From Trichosphaerium sp. ATCC 40318 (lineage: Eukaryota; Discosea; Flabellinia; Trichosidae): DNA of 22,487 nucleotides. The translations under genes and the position numbers were made by a program. The stretch spans positions 1 to 22,487 of the forward strand of contig JALMLS010000161.1 of the NCBI GenBank assembly GCA_038496445.1, given 5' to 3'. Below the pieces are notes generated by a model. That model was given only the letters and a program-made list of their open reading frames with translations. It was not told where the DNA came from and searched no databases. Below are positions 9,954-19,087 of the stretch, in pieces. Each line of letters opens with the position of its first letter. Within the stretch, counting starts at the first letter, position 1.

Positions 9954-10445
9954 TTGCCACTACTCAATAAAAGTTTATCAGATTTCTGTTGTGAAGTGAT
10001 TCTGTTTCCCAATATTATCTCTAACCATTGGCGCTATACTGTTGACTGTAATACAAAAGTATTAAAACCTAAAACTAATTCCAACAATAAATTCAAGCTT
10101 TTCTCGAAAGATTACACATTGCTTTTTCGTACTAATATGTTTTTGCTTTCCCACAAATTTACTTGCCAGGTAAGACTATCAACAAAACAAATGTGATGTG
10201 ATATTATCTCCACAACCCCTATGGGGAATATCACATCGGATTTTTTGACCTTGGCTAATTGCAAGGTGCACTTCATTGTTCTCACTGAATCTGCTGAAAA
10301 AGTGTCAACGTATACTGAACCTTTTGAATATTGCTTTCACATTGACGGAATCATCCAATTTTTAGTTTCATGTTACCTCAACTATATCATCAAATACTGG
10401 GAAGGAAACAGTAAAAAGTTGATGTTGTTCCATGATATGAAATGA
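9954..10445 (+). other. Possible two-exon gene fragment, unknown
   Basis: Two open segments join in frame if an intron runs from 10170 (GTAAGA) to 10265 (GCAAG). The first ends ...SHKFTCQ and the second begins VHFIVLTESAEKVS and ends LFHDMK with TGA at 10443-10445. There is no ATG at the start of the first segment, and nothing in the roughly 135-residue product is recognisable. The AT-rich composition means open stretches of this size can arise by chance. It lies between the two facing motifs at 9541 and 11459, so it could be cargo of such an element. Confidence 0.2.
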
Positions 10446-11281
10446 ACACTTTTGTTGCTCAATATTTTCACTATTCCAATAGTATTTGATACTTGTTGAT
10501 CTGCTTGTCTGAAAAAACTTTACCATTTACAACATGTATCCAGTGAACCTATGATATTGTTGTGGTGTGTGTATGTAATTGGTTTTCAGTAACCTATTTA
10601 TGGCTGTTCACTAGCCACAACAAGTCGTGAAATAAAATAATGTGCAATTGTTAGAGTGAGCATGCTGCAGCTACAACAGAAAGTTTGATTCTTAATTTGA
10701 GCATATATAACGGGCAATATGTATAGGCCTGTGCGCTTGAATTAATTAAAACGCTTGAAAAGTCATTGGTGTATGCCTAAACCATTGCAAAGTATTTTTT
10801 GGAGAAAAAAAAAAAGAAATGGCTTAAATTCGTTATTTAATATTTCACACATACTTACTATAAATTTGACATCTTTAAATATGCTGTAGAATATATATTG
10901 TGTATGTTACCACTTATCAATCGCTCAAAAAAGTTCTTATGCAGCATGAAGGCTGGGGATGTGTACACCTTTCTTGCACTATTTTTTGGCTACGATTCAT
11001 ACACACTAACAAATAGAGATTATAGTTCAGTTACAGAATCAATAGGAAATGAGATAGTGCATACATGCAAACAGAAAAAACCCACCTGGAATATTGAGAA
11101 CAGTAGGGAGAGCGTATACAATAAAAAATTAAAATTTTGAAACACAAAGACATTCCCAAAAAAAGACACCTGAAGCAAGTATACAAGTTTTAGGAATGAC
11201 AATTCTAGGCATGTATAGCGGTCATCAATACCACATTACATTAAGAGCATAGTGTTACCTTGGCAGATGATATTAGCAATA
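10446..11281. other. Gene-poor intergenic stretch
   Basis: Only short chance-length frames are seen on either strand (for example 10898-11140, which lacks an ATG at its start and a recognisable product). The A-rich stretch near 10805 and AT-rich runs are the only notable composition. No RNA gene or repeat was recognised here. Confidence 0.5.
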
Positions 11282-11458
11282 CATTGGAAATAGGACAAAA
11301 GTAGAATATTACGCTGGGAAACAAAGGCTCATCCAAACTATCACAATGTAATTGGGTGCGCAACAGTGTTGCTAAAATCGTCCTGAACTATTAAAAAAAT
11401 ATGATAACCAGCACAACATTAAAAACGGAATTACAAAAAAAACTTAGCATTTTTTTTC

Positions 11459-11504
11459 TGGGACACTTTACATGTTTTGGGACACTTTACCTGTTTGACT
11501 AATT
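11459..11504 (-). repeat. Paired AAAGTGTCC motif, possible terminal inverted repeat (right)
   Basis: Read on the minus strand this gives TAGTCAAACAGGTAAAGTGT, then CCC, then ACATGTAAAGTGTCCCAG. It is the inverted partner of 9541-9590, with the two half-motifs in swapped detail. Both outer ends read TAGTCAAACA with TA at the edge, which would fit insertion at a TA dinucleotide, but a duplication of the target is not proven. Confidence 0.45.
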
Positions 11505-11932
11505 GTTACATCAAAAGATGTTATATTTTTGTACATCCTTGTTCCCCTCCTATCTGTTTTTGACAATATAAGTAATCAATCAATGTTTAAACCCAGTTCT
11601 AAAACTCACATCCATGGTGACAGGAAATACTTCCATTAACCTCCCTTAAATAAACAAACCCAGTCCTTAAGGGTTTATATTTGAAACATCCTCGTTCCCT
11701 CCTAAAGCGTAATTGAACTGTGTTGTTTTAAGAAAGCGCTAGATACTGTCTCCAGTTACGTTTTATTCTGAATTGTGCTTGGTACCGTTGCGACAAACAA
11801 AAAATCAAAAAAAAACGTGATTGATAAAATAAAATTGAACGAATTTCTGGATTTAATTAATTCAAGTTTTAAACCACCACTAAGCGCTATGACAACTTAT
11901 AAAGTACGTGTTAAGTGGTTAATAATGAAATA

Positions 11933-12154
11933 TTAGTTAGGCGTAGTATGAGTACCCAAAGTCCGTATTTGCCAACCAAACATTGTCGTACTTCTTAATA
12001 TCAAAATACCATGACTTAATCGCTCTATTGCGTTTATGCTGTCATTGAAAATGATTGTTTTACTTCTATTACTGCTTGTTGGGTTAGTGGTTTTCTTATA
12101 GGGAGGCATATTGAAGCAAACCCACCACAATATCCAGGCAAATACCATTATCAC
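11933..12154 (-). pseudogene. Short ORF in the repeated block (source-locus copy)
   Basis: This is the source-locus copy of the short frame described at 4684-4929, 73 codons long with an internal MPPYKK start. It diverges from the right-arm copy because that copy carries two additional bases in an A run. It is transcribed away from the endonuclease gene, whose ATG lies about 165 bases upstream of the internal start. There is no recognised domain and no evidence that it is expressed. Confidence 0.18.
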
Positions 12155-12273
12155 TGAATATAATTCAAGGCAAATACCGAAACATCAAACTTGATTGATT
12201 TAATAAAACCATTATTCGTCTACCTACAATGCTACCGTATCAGATCCCCAAATACCCGTAATTCATTTGCACA

Positions 12274-13238
12274 ATGCCTCACACCTACTACAGCGTTCAA
12301 AAACCCCAACAAAACCCGCTGTTTTTTGGATATCATGAACCAGGCATTAACTACCCTCAACCGTTCGATCCAGAGCCATATCACTTTGATATGCACTTCA
12401 TGGACAACCCGTGGGTTACACCATACGGAGAGATGAGAGTAAACGCATGGGTAGCTAAATGTTCCTGACAAAAACAACTTATGGGTACGCGCTGGTGGAG
12501 TTCGTACTGAGGCCAATGATGTTCGTTATTGTCCTTGGGATGTAGCTCACCAAAAAGTCCACGTTTTACGCCACGGGGAAGAACTCATTGAAGGTAAGTA
12601 TCTAGTTTTCTCTTATAGGGTGGTATAATCACGCAAATCCAGCTTCTGTAACAGCCAAATATCCACCCAAATACGTTTTCGTTTCGCTGTTTTATTATTT
12701 CAATCAAGAAATATTTACTCAATTATTTAGCTACTGGTTGTCGTATTTGTAAACGTGGTTCAAAAAATGATTCTGGCTATGTCCGAGCTACCTTTGATAG
12801 CTCTGATGGATCAACTGTTATATCCTTTATTCTTGCCCACTTTGTGCTCTACACACAATTTGGAATCACACTACGTGATGTAGGAAAAAATGGCGAGTAC
12901 TTGTATTATCAAAGTTTAACTCGTGACCTTGTTGATGCATCACACCTGTGCCACTGTAAGCAGTGCACCAACCCTGATCATATAGTTTACGAACCACATA
13001 GTGTAAACACTTCCCGTAGATCATGTGATTTAACTGGTGTATGCGAAGGCCATTGGTATCACTACCATGGCAAACTGCGTAGAATGCGCGATTGTATTTT
13101 GAAGGTACAATGTTTTTAGGCCTAAATATTAGTATTTTATGTTTGTTGTGAATCTTTTTTCACTTGCTTGAGGCTTCCAAAACCAATCTCCTACACACTA
13201 AAAGAACAAGACATGAACCAATAGAATCAAAAAAGTAA
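12274..13238 (+). pseudogene. His-Me finger homing endonuclease (I-PpoI type), frameshifted
   Basis: Exons are 12274-12593, 12731-13104 and 13173-13238. The last two joins keep frame and end at TAA 13236-13238. The second exon contains SHLCHCKQCTNPDHI, then SVNTSR and further Cys and His residues. This is the zinc-binding loop of the I-PpoI-like family, with the catalytic His in HLCH and a metal-binding Asn expected in the VNTSR segment. Such enzymes cut DNA in a site-specific way and spread the intron or element that encodes them. In exon 1 the frame from ATG 12274 hits TGA after VAKCS (about 12465). The downstream codons (VPDKNNLWVRAGG and on) need one base fewer in the AAATG run. The palindrome loop shares this shift, so it is either an old mutation or a consensus error common to both. 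An in-frame ATG after the shift is lacking. Confidence 0.75.
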
Positions 13239-13309
13239 TCGAGCGATTCGGGGAGAGCAACGGCAAGAAACTCACTATCGTTTGGAAGTTGTACGCTGTT
13301 GTGTTTTAG

Positions 13310-13752
13310 TATTCACTCGCTAAGTGTATTGTAGATAACAAACGTGTTACCCTGAAAAAGACGATACAAGAAGGAGCTACTTACAATCGAAACCAAACAA
13401 AGACAGCTCAGGCCAAAGTACAGTGGCAATTCACGTGAGTATGTCACTACAAACAACGTGATATTTTTTTTGTTTCTCACTCATATAGTGAACGTAAGTA
13501 CTACCCAATGGGGAAACGGGATATAGAATACCGAAGCAGACATGACAATGGAGCTAAGTGCACAAGGTACGTCGGTTTGGTTTTTTTATTGTATCAATGT
13601 TTTGACTTGTCCCTAGAACCAAACTACCGAGTGTCGCTGGCAAAAAGTACGCTATCACCATTTCTTTGTGCTATTAAACTAACCTAACTTTTCACAGCTA
13701 CCCTGTTTTGAAACTTCCAGAGTTTAAAAAATGGAACGTATACAAGCTCTGA
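13310..13752 (+). CDS. Spliced ORF downstream of the endonuclease, unknown
   Basis: Four segments keep one frame: 13310-13434, 13489-13566, 13617-13646 and 13698-13752 (stop TGA). The three introns start GTGAGT, GTACGT and GTACGC. The product is basic and contains KYYPMGKRDIEYRSRHDNG and KLPSVAGKN, ending KKWNVYKL. The same frame is also open just upstream (13245-13306, KVIERFGESNGKKLTIVWK) but is separated by one TAG at 13307-13309. That points to a missed short intron, a nonsense mutation or a base error. No start codon is identified. The family is not recognised. Its position directly after the endonuclease stop suggests it belongs to the same decayed element or is a host gene interrupted by it. 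Confidence 0.45.
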
Positions 13753-13753
13753 G

Positions 13754-14044
13754 TTGTTGTCGATACAATGTCTGGCAACAAAAAGTACAGCTAGCTTCTT
13801 TGTAAGGTGGCTCGCAATTAAAGCTCTGTGGAGGGTTTGTACTCATGTAGATGAAGTATCCCCTTGGTTTTGGAAGCGCCCTGGGAAAGGATCGGATATA
13901 ACTGTTTACCGCGAAATACTACAACAAAAAATCGCCGGCGTGAGGGTTCCGACAGATTGCTGGAAAAGCACTTTTGCTTGGGTAATTCCGAATCCAAAAA
14001 GAGCTTTCCTGCTTCTGACGCTCATTGTCGATGGCCGTAATTAG
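13754..14044 (+). other. Open frame of 96 codons, unknown
   Basis: This frame follows the previous stop by one base and reads through to TAG with no stop for nearly 300 bases. It contains EVSPWFWKRPGKGSDITVY and VRVPTDCWKSTFAWVIPN and has a somewhat higher GC content than its surroundings. The first codon is TTG, so if real it is an internal exon or an old coding relic. The opposite strand is also open over part of it. I do not recognise a domain. Confidence 0.25.
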
Positions 14045-14248
14045 TACATACAGGAAAACAGGACCCAGCCTACCATTTCTATGTACAAAAAAAATTGCAT
14101 AGAGTTCGTAAGGTGTTAACACCTTCATCTGTAATATTGTGGCCTTGAAGTCGAACAATTTCTGTTTGACATTATAGCAAATATGCCACTGTATTGAAAT
14201 TGTGTCAAAGTAAGTTGATACTTGATAGATTACAACGAATATCACAGA

Positions 14249-14430
14249 CTACATATGGACCAGGTCCAACGACAGTATACGACAAGCCTTCAGATAGCAA
14301 GCAAAAATCAGCCTCCCAACCCACAATCCATGGTTGTATAACAAACATCCCAGTAACCCCTTACCAAATTCAATCAAAACTCACGTTACTAAACCGCCAA
14401 ACCTTGCTGCCAGAGCAAGGTTGTGTCTAG
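14249..14430 (+). pseudogene. Second copy of the YGP..T..VYD relic
   Basis: Directly after a CACAG acceptor-like site the frame reads TTYGPGPTTVYDKPSDSK and stays open to the TAG at 14428-14430. Its first 50 bases align with 9385-9435. It keeps a longer open frame than that copy and is followed by Ser/Thr/Pro/Gln-rich sequence. It may be the tail of a dispersed gene family or a transposon. Its position after the broken endonuclease region mirrors the position of the first copy, which follows the transcription factor. Confidence 0.35.
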
Positions 14431-14707
14431 TGATCAATGTGTAATCACAGGGACACTCAAGGGATATCGGTCAATCAAAGTATTATGACACCTCAAGTGC
14501 CAACCATGGTGGTAGAATAGACCGTCGTAGTTGCAGATTGAGGATGGAATAGTTGATCTAATGAGGGTTACATGTGATGCCTTTCTCGTTTATGAAAGGT
14601 TATTATGTATTGTAGTATGTTTATTAATTGATTCAATATTTACATTACCGTTAGAAGGTAGTTGCTTGACGTGCATGTTAAAACATGTTATATTCTTTTT
14701 TTTTCTT
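14431..14707. other. Short stretch downstream of the kinase stop
   Basis: No gene is supported here; it probably includes the 3' end of the kinase transcript. A run of ten T on the plus strand at about 14695 lies just past the kinase stop. On the transcript strand this is an A-rich segment. Confidence 0.4.
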
Positions 14708-17700
14708 TCACACAGGTATACGCTGTTTTAATCCTGTGAAACTCAGTCTTTCTTGAGGTGAATACATCCAACAAAAGCTAAAAAAACCGGTTAGCAAATC
14801 ATTGTACAAAAAGATATGAAAATTGAAAAACTGATGATTGCTGCGTACTTTGCGATTTCTACAATCCATTTAGGAGTATTACTAGGTAGTGTTGGGTGGT
14901 ATCCATGATCCCTGATTTTTATTGCTGTTTCAAGCATATTATGTCCTCTGTAAGGTTCCTCTCCAGTCTACAAAATAATTCAGTTAAACAGAGATTTGTA
15001 TGAACATAAAACGTTAACAATCAATTGGTTTTACTGCTACTTTTTCAATAAAATAATGTCTGTTTTATACTTGTATTGGTAGTATACGAAGAAAAAGTAG
15101 AAGCAGAAACCCGTTTAGGATTTTGTCAATGCAGTAGTTGTTGTGAAAAAACAAAAATAAAAAACGTACAACTAACTCGTATATTACAATACCAAAAGAC
15201 CACACATCAGATAAAAGAGAATATTGTTTCTTTAGAAATTCTATTAAAAAAACGAGATTAGAGAAAACAACAATAGCAGGAAACAAACAGATAGTGACAA
15301 CAGCGTACCTGGAGCCATCCATCTCAAAGGTCCAAATTCTAGTTGTGTTGTTTGAACCTGGTCTACACTGTTCATTTGTCTACTGAAACCGAAATCAGAT
15401 ATTCTTACACCCCCTTCATGAACTAATATATTCCTTGCCGCTATTATAAAAAATCAGGTTACTTTGTAGTTCAACGCTGGTGGGAAATAATCCGAAAAAA
15501 ACTGGAAGCTGTTTGTGATCACTAACGTGACACAACATGGCCCTTTAATTCTTGTTTGTTACTTCTATTGGTTTCCAATGAACGCGCGCATACGAAATAA
15601 ACATTTGTTGCTCGTGAATCACGTGAAAACTCATGGGAAACACTGAAAAAAAAGAACTGGAATGTGTATGTACCTAAATCCCTGTGTACAACCTTGTTTG
15701 CGTGAAGATGCTCCATACCACTTACAATACCATAAAGTGTATCTTTTAATTGTTGACCTGACAGTATCTTTCCTTGCAGACTACCACCATCGCAATACTC
15801 CATTACCATCATTAACGAATCAGAAGAGTCAAAACTGATACCCAAAATCTACATATAAGAAAAAAAAAATAAGCATCACATTTTTATAGCACTAGTGACA
15901 TACCTTAACAATATTTGGGTGTGTAGGTACTGTCCTGAAATAAAAAGTTTGTAAGTGTACTATACTTTACAGGAAAAGGTGTGAGGTTTTTTCGAGTTTG
16001 TCACAAATTAGTCAAACACGTGATTTTTCAGAAGAAACACTTGAATGACAATCAATCTCGTAACTGCATTTCTGACTTTTCGTTGTTGTAATGACGTACA
16101 TTGCAATTGTCACTTCTTCTCGTAAAGTATCCATAATATCTTTTCGTGAGTACCGAGGAGGGATATTTTTAACAGCAACCTGCAGTAAGAAATTAACAAC
16201 AATATTGACAAAGATATGTTCTGAAGAATTAGGCGTACCGTGATGGTGGTTTTATTTTTATAGTTATTCCATAACGCTCGCATTACTTGACCATTTTTTC
16301 CTTTACCAATGACTTCCTTCAATGCAAGATACTCCCTTGGAATAACCCATTGTAAAATAGGATTTGTTACTTTGTATCTATCTTCTTTGTTTATACTTGT
16401 AGCAATACCTCGCTTCACAGTAAGCCTACTAGGGTTTTGTGATCGGGTAGCAGACTCTGAATAACATGTGAATAGATTACTACGAATTTTACGTTGAATA
16501 GCTAACGCAAGAACGAAGGAGACCGTTAAATGAAAAAGGAAATGAAGAAAAATGCGTGTTATGAAAAAAAAAAGCGTACGTGAAGCATCACGTGTTTCTA
16601 TAGGTGTCACACCAACACTTTCACTATTTGCTATGGTATTAAGAACAGTAGCATGTTGTGTTTTTAGTTTACGTCTACCGACGCATCTGTAAATGAATAC
16701 TGAGACGATTGCAATGATAATAATGAGCAACAATAGTACAACCACAGATAGCACTATTGTTTGTTTAGTATCATGTTTCAAATAGACAAACTGTAATATG
16801 TTTACCTATGACTACAATGCTTAAATTGCTACCACTTTCCGATTGATTACCGTCGATAGATGAGGAGCAATCCGGAGATGAACAAGCTCCAGTGTTTTGA
16901 TTAAATACACCACACATGACTTGTGAACATCTGAATGAGGCTTGTAAGAAAGTAGCGGCATTACTGAGCACGTGCCTTTCTGAATTTGAAAAAATGGTAC
17001 TGTACCATCGAAACTCATCTATATCTATACCAGATCCACCAATCAATAGTTGTGTTGTTGATAACGCTGAAGAAAGAGCTGGTCCGCCAGCGTCAAGCAC
17101 TTCGAGAAGGATATTGTTCCTGTATACTTTTACCTAAAGAAAAGATTCATCAGTCAATAGCTCACTACTACTGGCTACTACGTAGCCACATAGGTTACGC
17201 TTACAACATGCGCATCAGAAGGACCTGTAATCTCTATTGTCAACAATACCCACTCAGAATTCGAATTAAATACGTCGTGACCAGTTTCATCGTCTGAAAG
17301 ACAACAATCGTTAAAACGACGCTTAAATAAGCTCTTTTGAAGTGTACCTGATTCTCCACTAGAACTAGCTTCAACTGATATGCACCGAGAACCGCATGTA
17401 AGGCCACCTAAACAATAACAAAAAACGACTATCAGAAAAAAAACCAAGCGAAAAAAAAAAGATTAGAGTACCAATATCTATCTCTATGCCAAACCCACTA
17501 CCAGAAAAGGTAAAAATTGAGCGAGAAAATAGCATATATCTATACTGCCTTATCCACAACGAAAAAGTTGCAGGTACTGCAGTGAATGGCGTAAAACTGC
17601 CAGCTGAAAACGTGTTAATAGAATCTTTGTACACGTGACTGAAAAAATGATGAAACACTAAGTATAGCGTACGTAGCGTTAATAGCGAACCAGAACTCTG

Positions 17701-17907
17701 TGTAGAGAACCGCAACGCTTTTCCAAAGAGACCATCGATGAAAGTAACATTATCCGCGCTAGTACTTGGCTGTACATCCAACGAAGCGCCGGGAGAACTC
17801 GGGACAGAATTCAAAAAGTTATCCTCAAATTGTAGTCTTGTACGTATTGTAGATACTTGCGCTAGTACCACCACGCAAAGTACTACAAGTATTGAGACAA
17901 TCCGCAT
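14708..17907 (-). CDS. LamG-domain receptor tyrosine kinase, 637 aa, 14 exons
   Basis: Fourteen exons keep one frame to a 1,914-nt coding sequence: 17907-17673, 17603-17472, 17407-17348, 17293-17205, 17133-16806, 16753-16580, 16456-16239, 16179-16100, 15934-15904, 15848-15674, 15440-15309, 15240-15170, 14967-14849 and 14777-14708. The N-terminus (MRIVSILVVLCVVVLAQVS) is a signal peptide. Residues about 25-245 resemble a laminin-G/concanavalin-type fold (GLFGKALRF, FTAVPATFSLWIR, HVVKVYRNN). A transmembrane helix lies at about 283-303, followed by basic residues RCVGRRK. The kinase domain spans about 383-635: glycine loop GKGKNGQV (390-397), VAVK with Lys 416, HRDLAARN (504-511), DFG (523-525), PLRWMAPE, DVWSFGIVIYELVTGEEPYRG and CWMYSPQERLSF. 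The AAR in the catalytic loop and the PLRWMAPE segment mark it as tyrosine-specific. It should sit in the plasma membrane, binding a sugar or matrix ligand outside and phosphorylating tyrosines inside. All key catalytic residues are present. Confidence 0.93.
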
Positions 17908-18212
17908 TGATTAAAGGTATTTTAAGTGTAAGAGTTAAGCCTACATCCAAAAAGAATAGCGACGTATTCAAAGTAGTCTAAAACACGTGCTTAAATAATG
18001 TTACAAAACTTAGCTTCATGCAGTTCTATAGTACTGAGAAATACACCAAGATTTGCATGAAAATGCAAGACACTATCGAAACAGCCATAGCTCTTCCTTA
18101 CTTAGTTTGATTGGCACTCATAGGCAATCACTTATTTCAATTTTTGGGTTGTTTGACTTTGTCTTACCTTATATTTCCTGGCCTATTTTTAAACTACATA
18201 AAACCCGTTACA
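17908..18212. promoter_or_regulatory. Shared intergenic region of kinase and cortactin-like gene
   Basis: The kinase ATG (complement of 17905-17907) and the cortactin-like ATG (18213) are divergent and 305 bp apart, so both promoters must lie here or in the first transcribed bases. A CACGTG E-box is at 17984-17989. No TATA box stands out. Co-expression is an inference from the head-to-head arrangement, not shown by the sequence. Confidence 0.5.
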
Positions 18213-18725
18213 ATGAGTGTTTACGGTAGACCAGAAGACTTGGGTGCCCATGATCCTAATAAACTACCTGATCCTGGTATGGATGACGACGATGATTGGG
18301 AAACTGACGCAGACTTCATAAACGATGTTACTGAGGTATAGTAGCGTTATATTTATTCGTATTTTGCTAATTATGAGCGTAGGAAGAACAACGGTGGGGA
18401 TCTAAAGGTGTAGAAGGTAAAGCAATTACAAATTAGTAAAAAAGATCACAAGAAAAGTCGTCTTGACACCACTGTTTAGGTTCTGGTAGACAAGAGAGCT
18501 TCAGTATTTCTCAATTGAGACAAAAAACAATTGATCAAGACAACCAAGCCAGAGTCGCAGTATGTTACTACAGTAGCCGCTAATTTAGTATTTATAATAC
18601 AAATTGACGCAACAAGCGACATTTTAACTAAACTCCTGTTTTAGAACTACACAGCGAACAGCACACGCTATGGTATCTCCGAAACTGAGGACAAAAAACA
18701 GCGCGAACAAATGGGTGGCAAGTAG
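18213..18725 (+). CDS. Cortactin N-terminal-like Arp2/3-binding protein, 105 aa
   Basis: Exons 18213-18335, 18383-18416, 18480-18559 and 18645-18725 keep one frame from ATG to TAG. Residues 24-56 carry an acidic patch ending in a Trp motif (DDDDDWETDADFINDVTEEE), then QRWGSKGVEGSGR and an SISQLRQK helix. Acidic DDW, NDxxE, EQRWG and EGSGR in this order are the signature of the cortactin/HS1 N-terminus, which binds Arp3 and stabilises branched actin. Animal cortactin continues with many 37-residue actin-binding repeats and an SH3 domain. Here only a remnant follows (STRYGISETEDKKQREQMGGK), so the protein is a minimal form without recognisable F-actin repeats or SH3. The longer frame starting at 18111 uses no ATG and adds a hydrophobic segment, so I prefer ATG 18213. 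Its neighbour on the other strand is a receptor tyrosine kinase. Confidence 0.85.
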
Positions 18726-19068
18726 GCACCAAATAGCTTTCAAAAGCGCTACAAATTACTCTTAAAATGGTAAAAGAGCGCTACCAACTTATTATCGTTT
18801 CGTGTCAAACAAATATACTCTAAATTAATTTAAAAAGCCTTAAAATCACAACCAACGTTATTAAAATGAGTGTATAATAGGTTTTTAATAAGTATCGGAC
18901 AATAAGCGTTGAATTGCCATTAGAAAGTTACAAAAAAAAAATTTGTGGATTTCACTAGATTCTTGATATACCGGTTTTTTGTTTCTCTGCTAATTCGTCA
19001 GAATGTACTCTTAGTAGTAGAATTTGTTACGAAAATTTATAGCTCGACGTGTCATAATTCTTTACGCA

Positions 19069-19087
19069 CATGGCGTGACACGCCATG
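19069..19087. promoter_or_regulatory. Perfect 19-bp palindrome
   Basis: CATGGCGTGACACGCCATG: nine bases mirrored exactly around one central A. It is GC-rich in an AT-rich noncoding stretch. Symmetric sites of this kind are typical targets of dimeric DNA-binding proteins. It could also form a short hairpin in RNA. Which gene it serves, if any, is unknown: the nearest are about 340 bp upstream and 790 bp downstream. Confidence 0.5.

Larger units (their letters stand above)
11282..12497 (+). repeat. Source copy of the duplicated 1.2-kb block
   Basis: This copy is continuous with unique sequence on both sides: the intergenic stretch before 11282 and the rest of the endonuclease gene after 12497. 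It is therefore the best candidate for the original of the block found inverted at 4345-5543 and again, shorter, at 3348-4344. Its ends fall in unrelated places, one in intergenic sequence and the other inside an exon. No terminal repeats or target-site duplication are seen, so it does not look like a mobile element moved by a transposase. Confidence 0.8.

Noticed and set aside
13291-13309. A 19-nt intron (GTACGC...TTTTAG)
   Set aside because: The ends look right for this genome, but removing 19 nt shifts the frame into stops. Without it the frame is interrupted only by one TAG.
16786-16805. A 15-nt intron GTAAACATATTACAG after the LamG exon
   Set aside because: It would lead to an in-frame stop. 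Extending the intron to 16754 (52 nt) joins exon 5 to the transmembrane exon in frame.
16916-17297. Plus-strand frames opposite the kinase gene
   Set aside because: They are antisense shadows of well-supported kinase exons.
18111-18212. Upstream extension of the cortactin-like frame with a hydrophobic segment
   Set aside because: It begins with a TTG codon; the first ATG is at 18213, and cortactin-type proteins are cytosolic without a leader.
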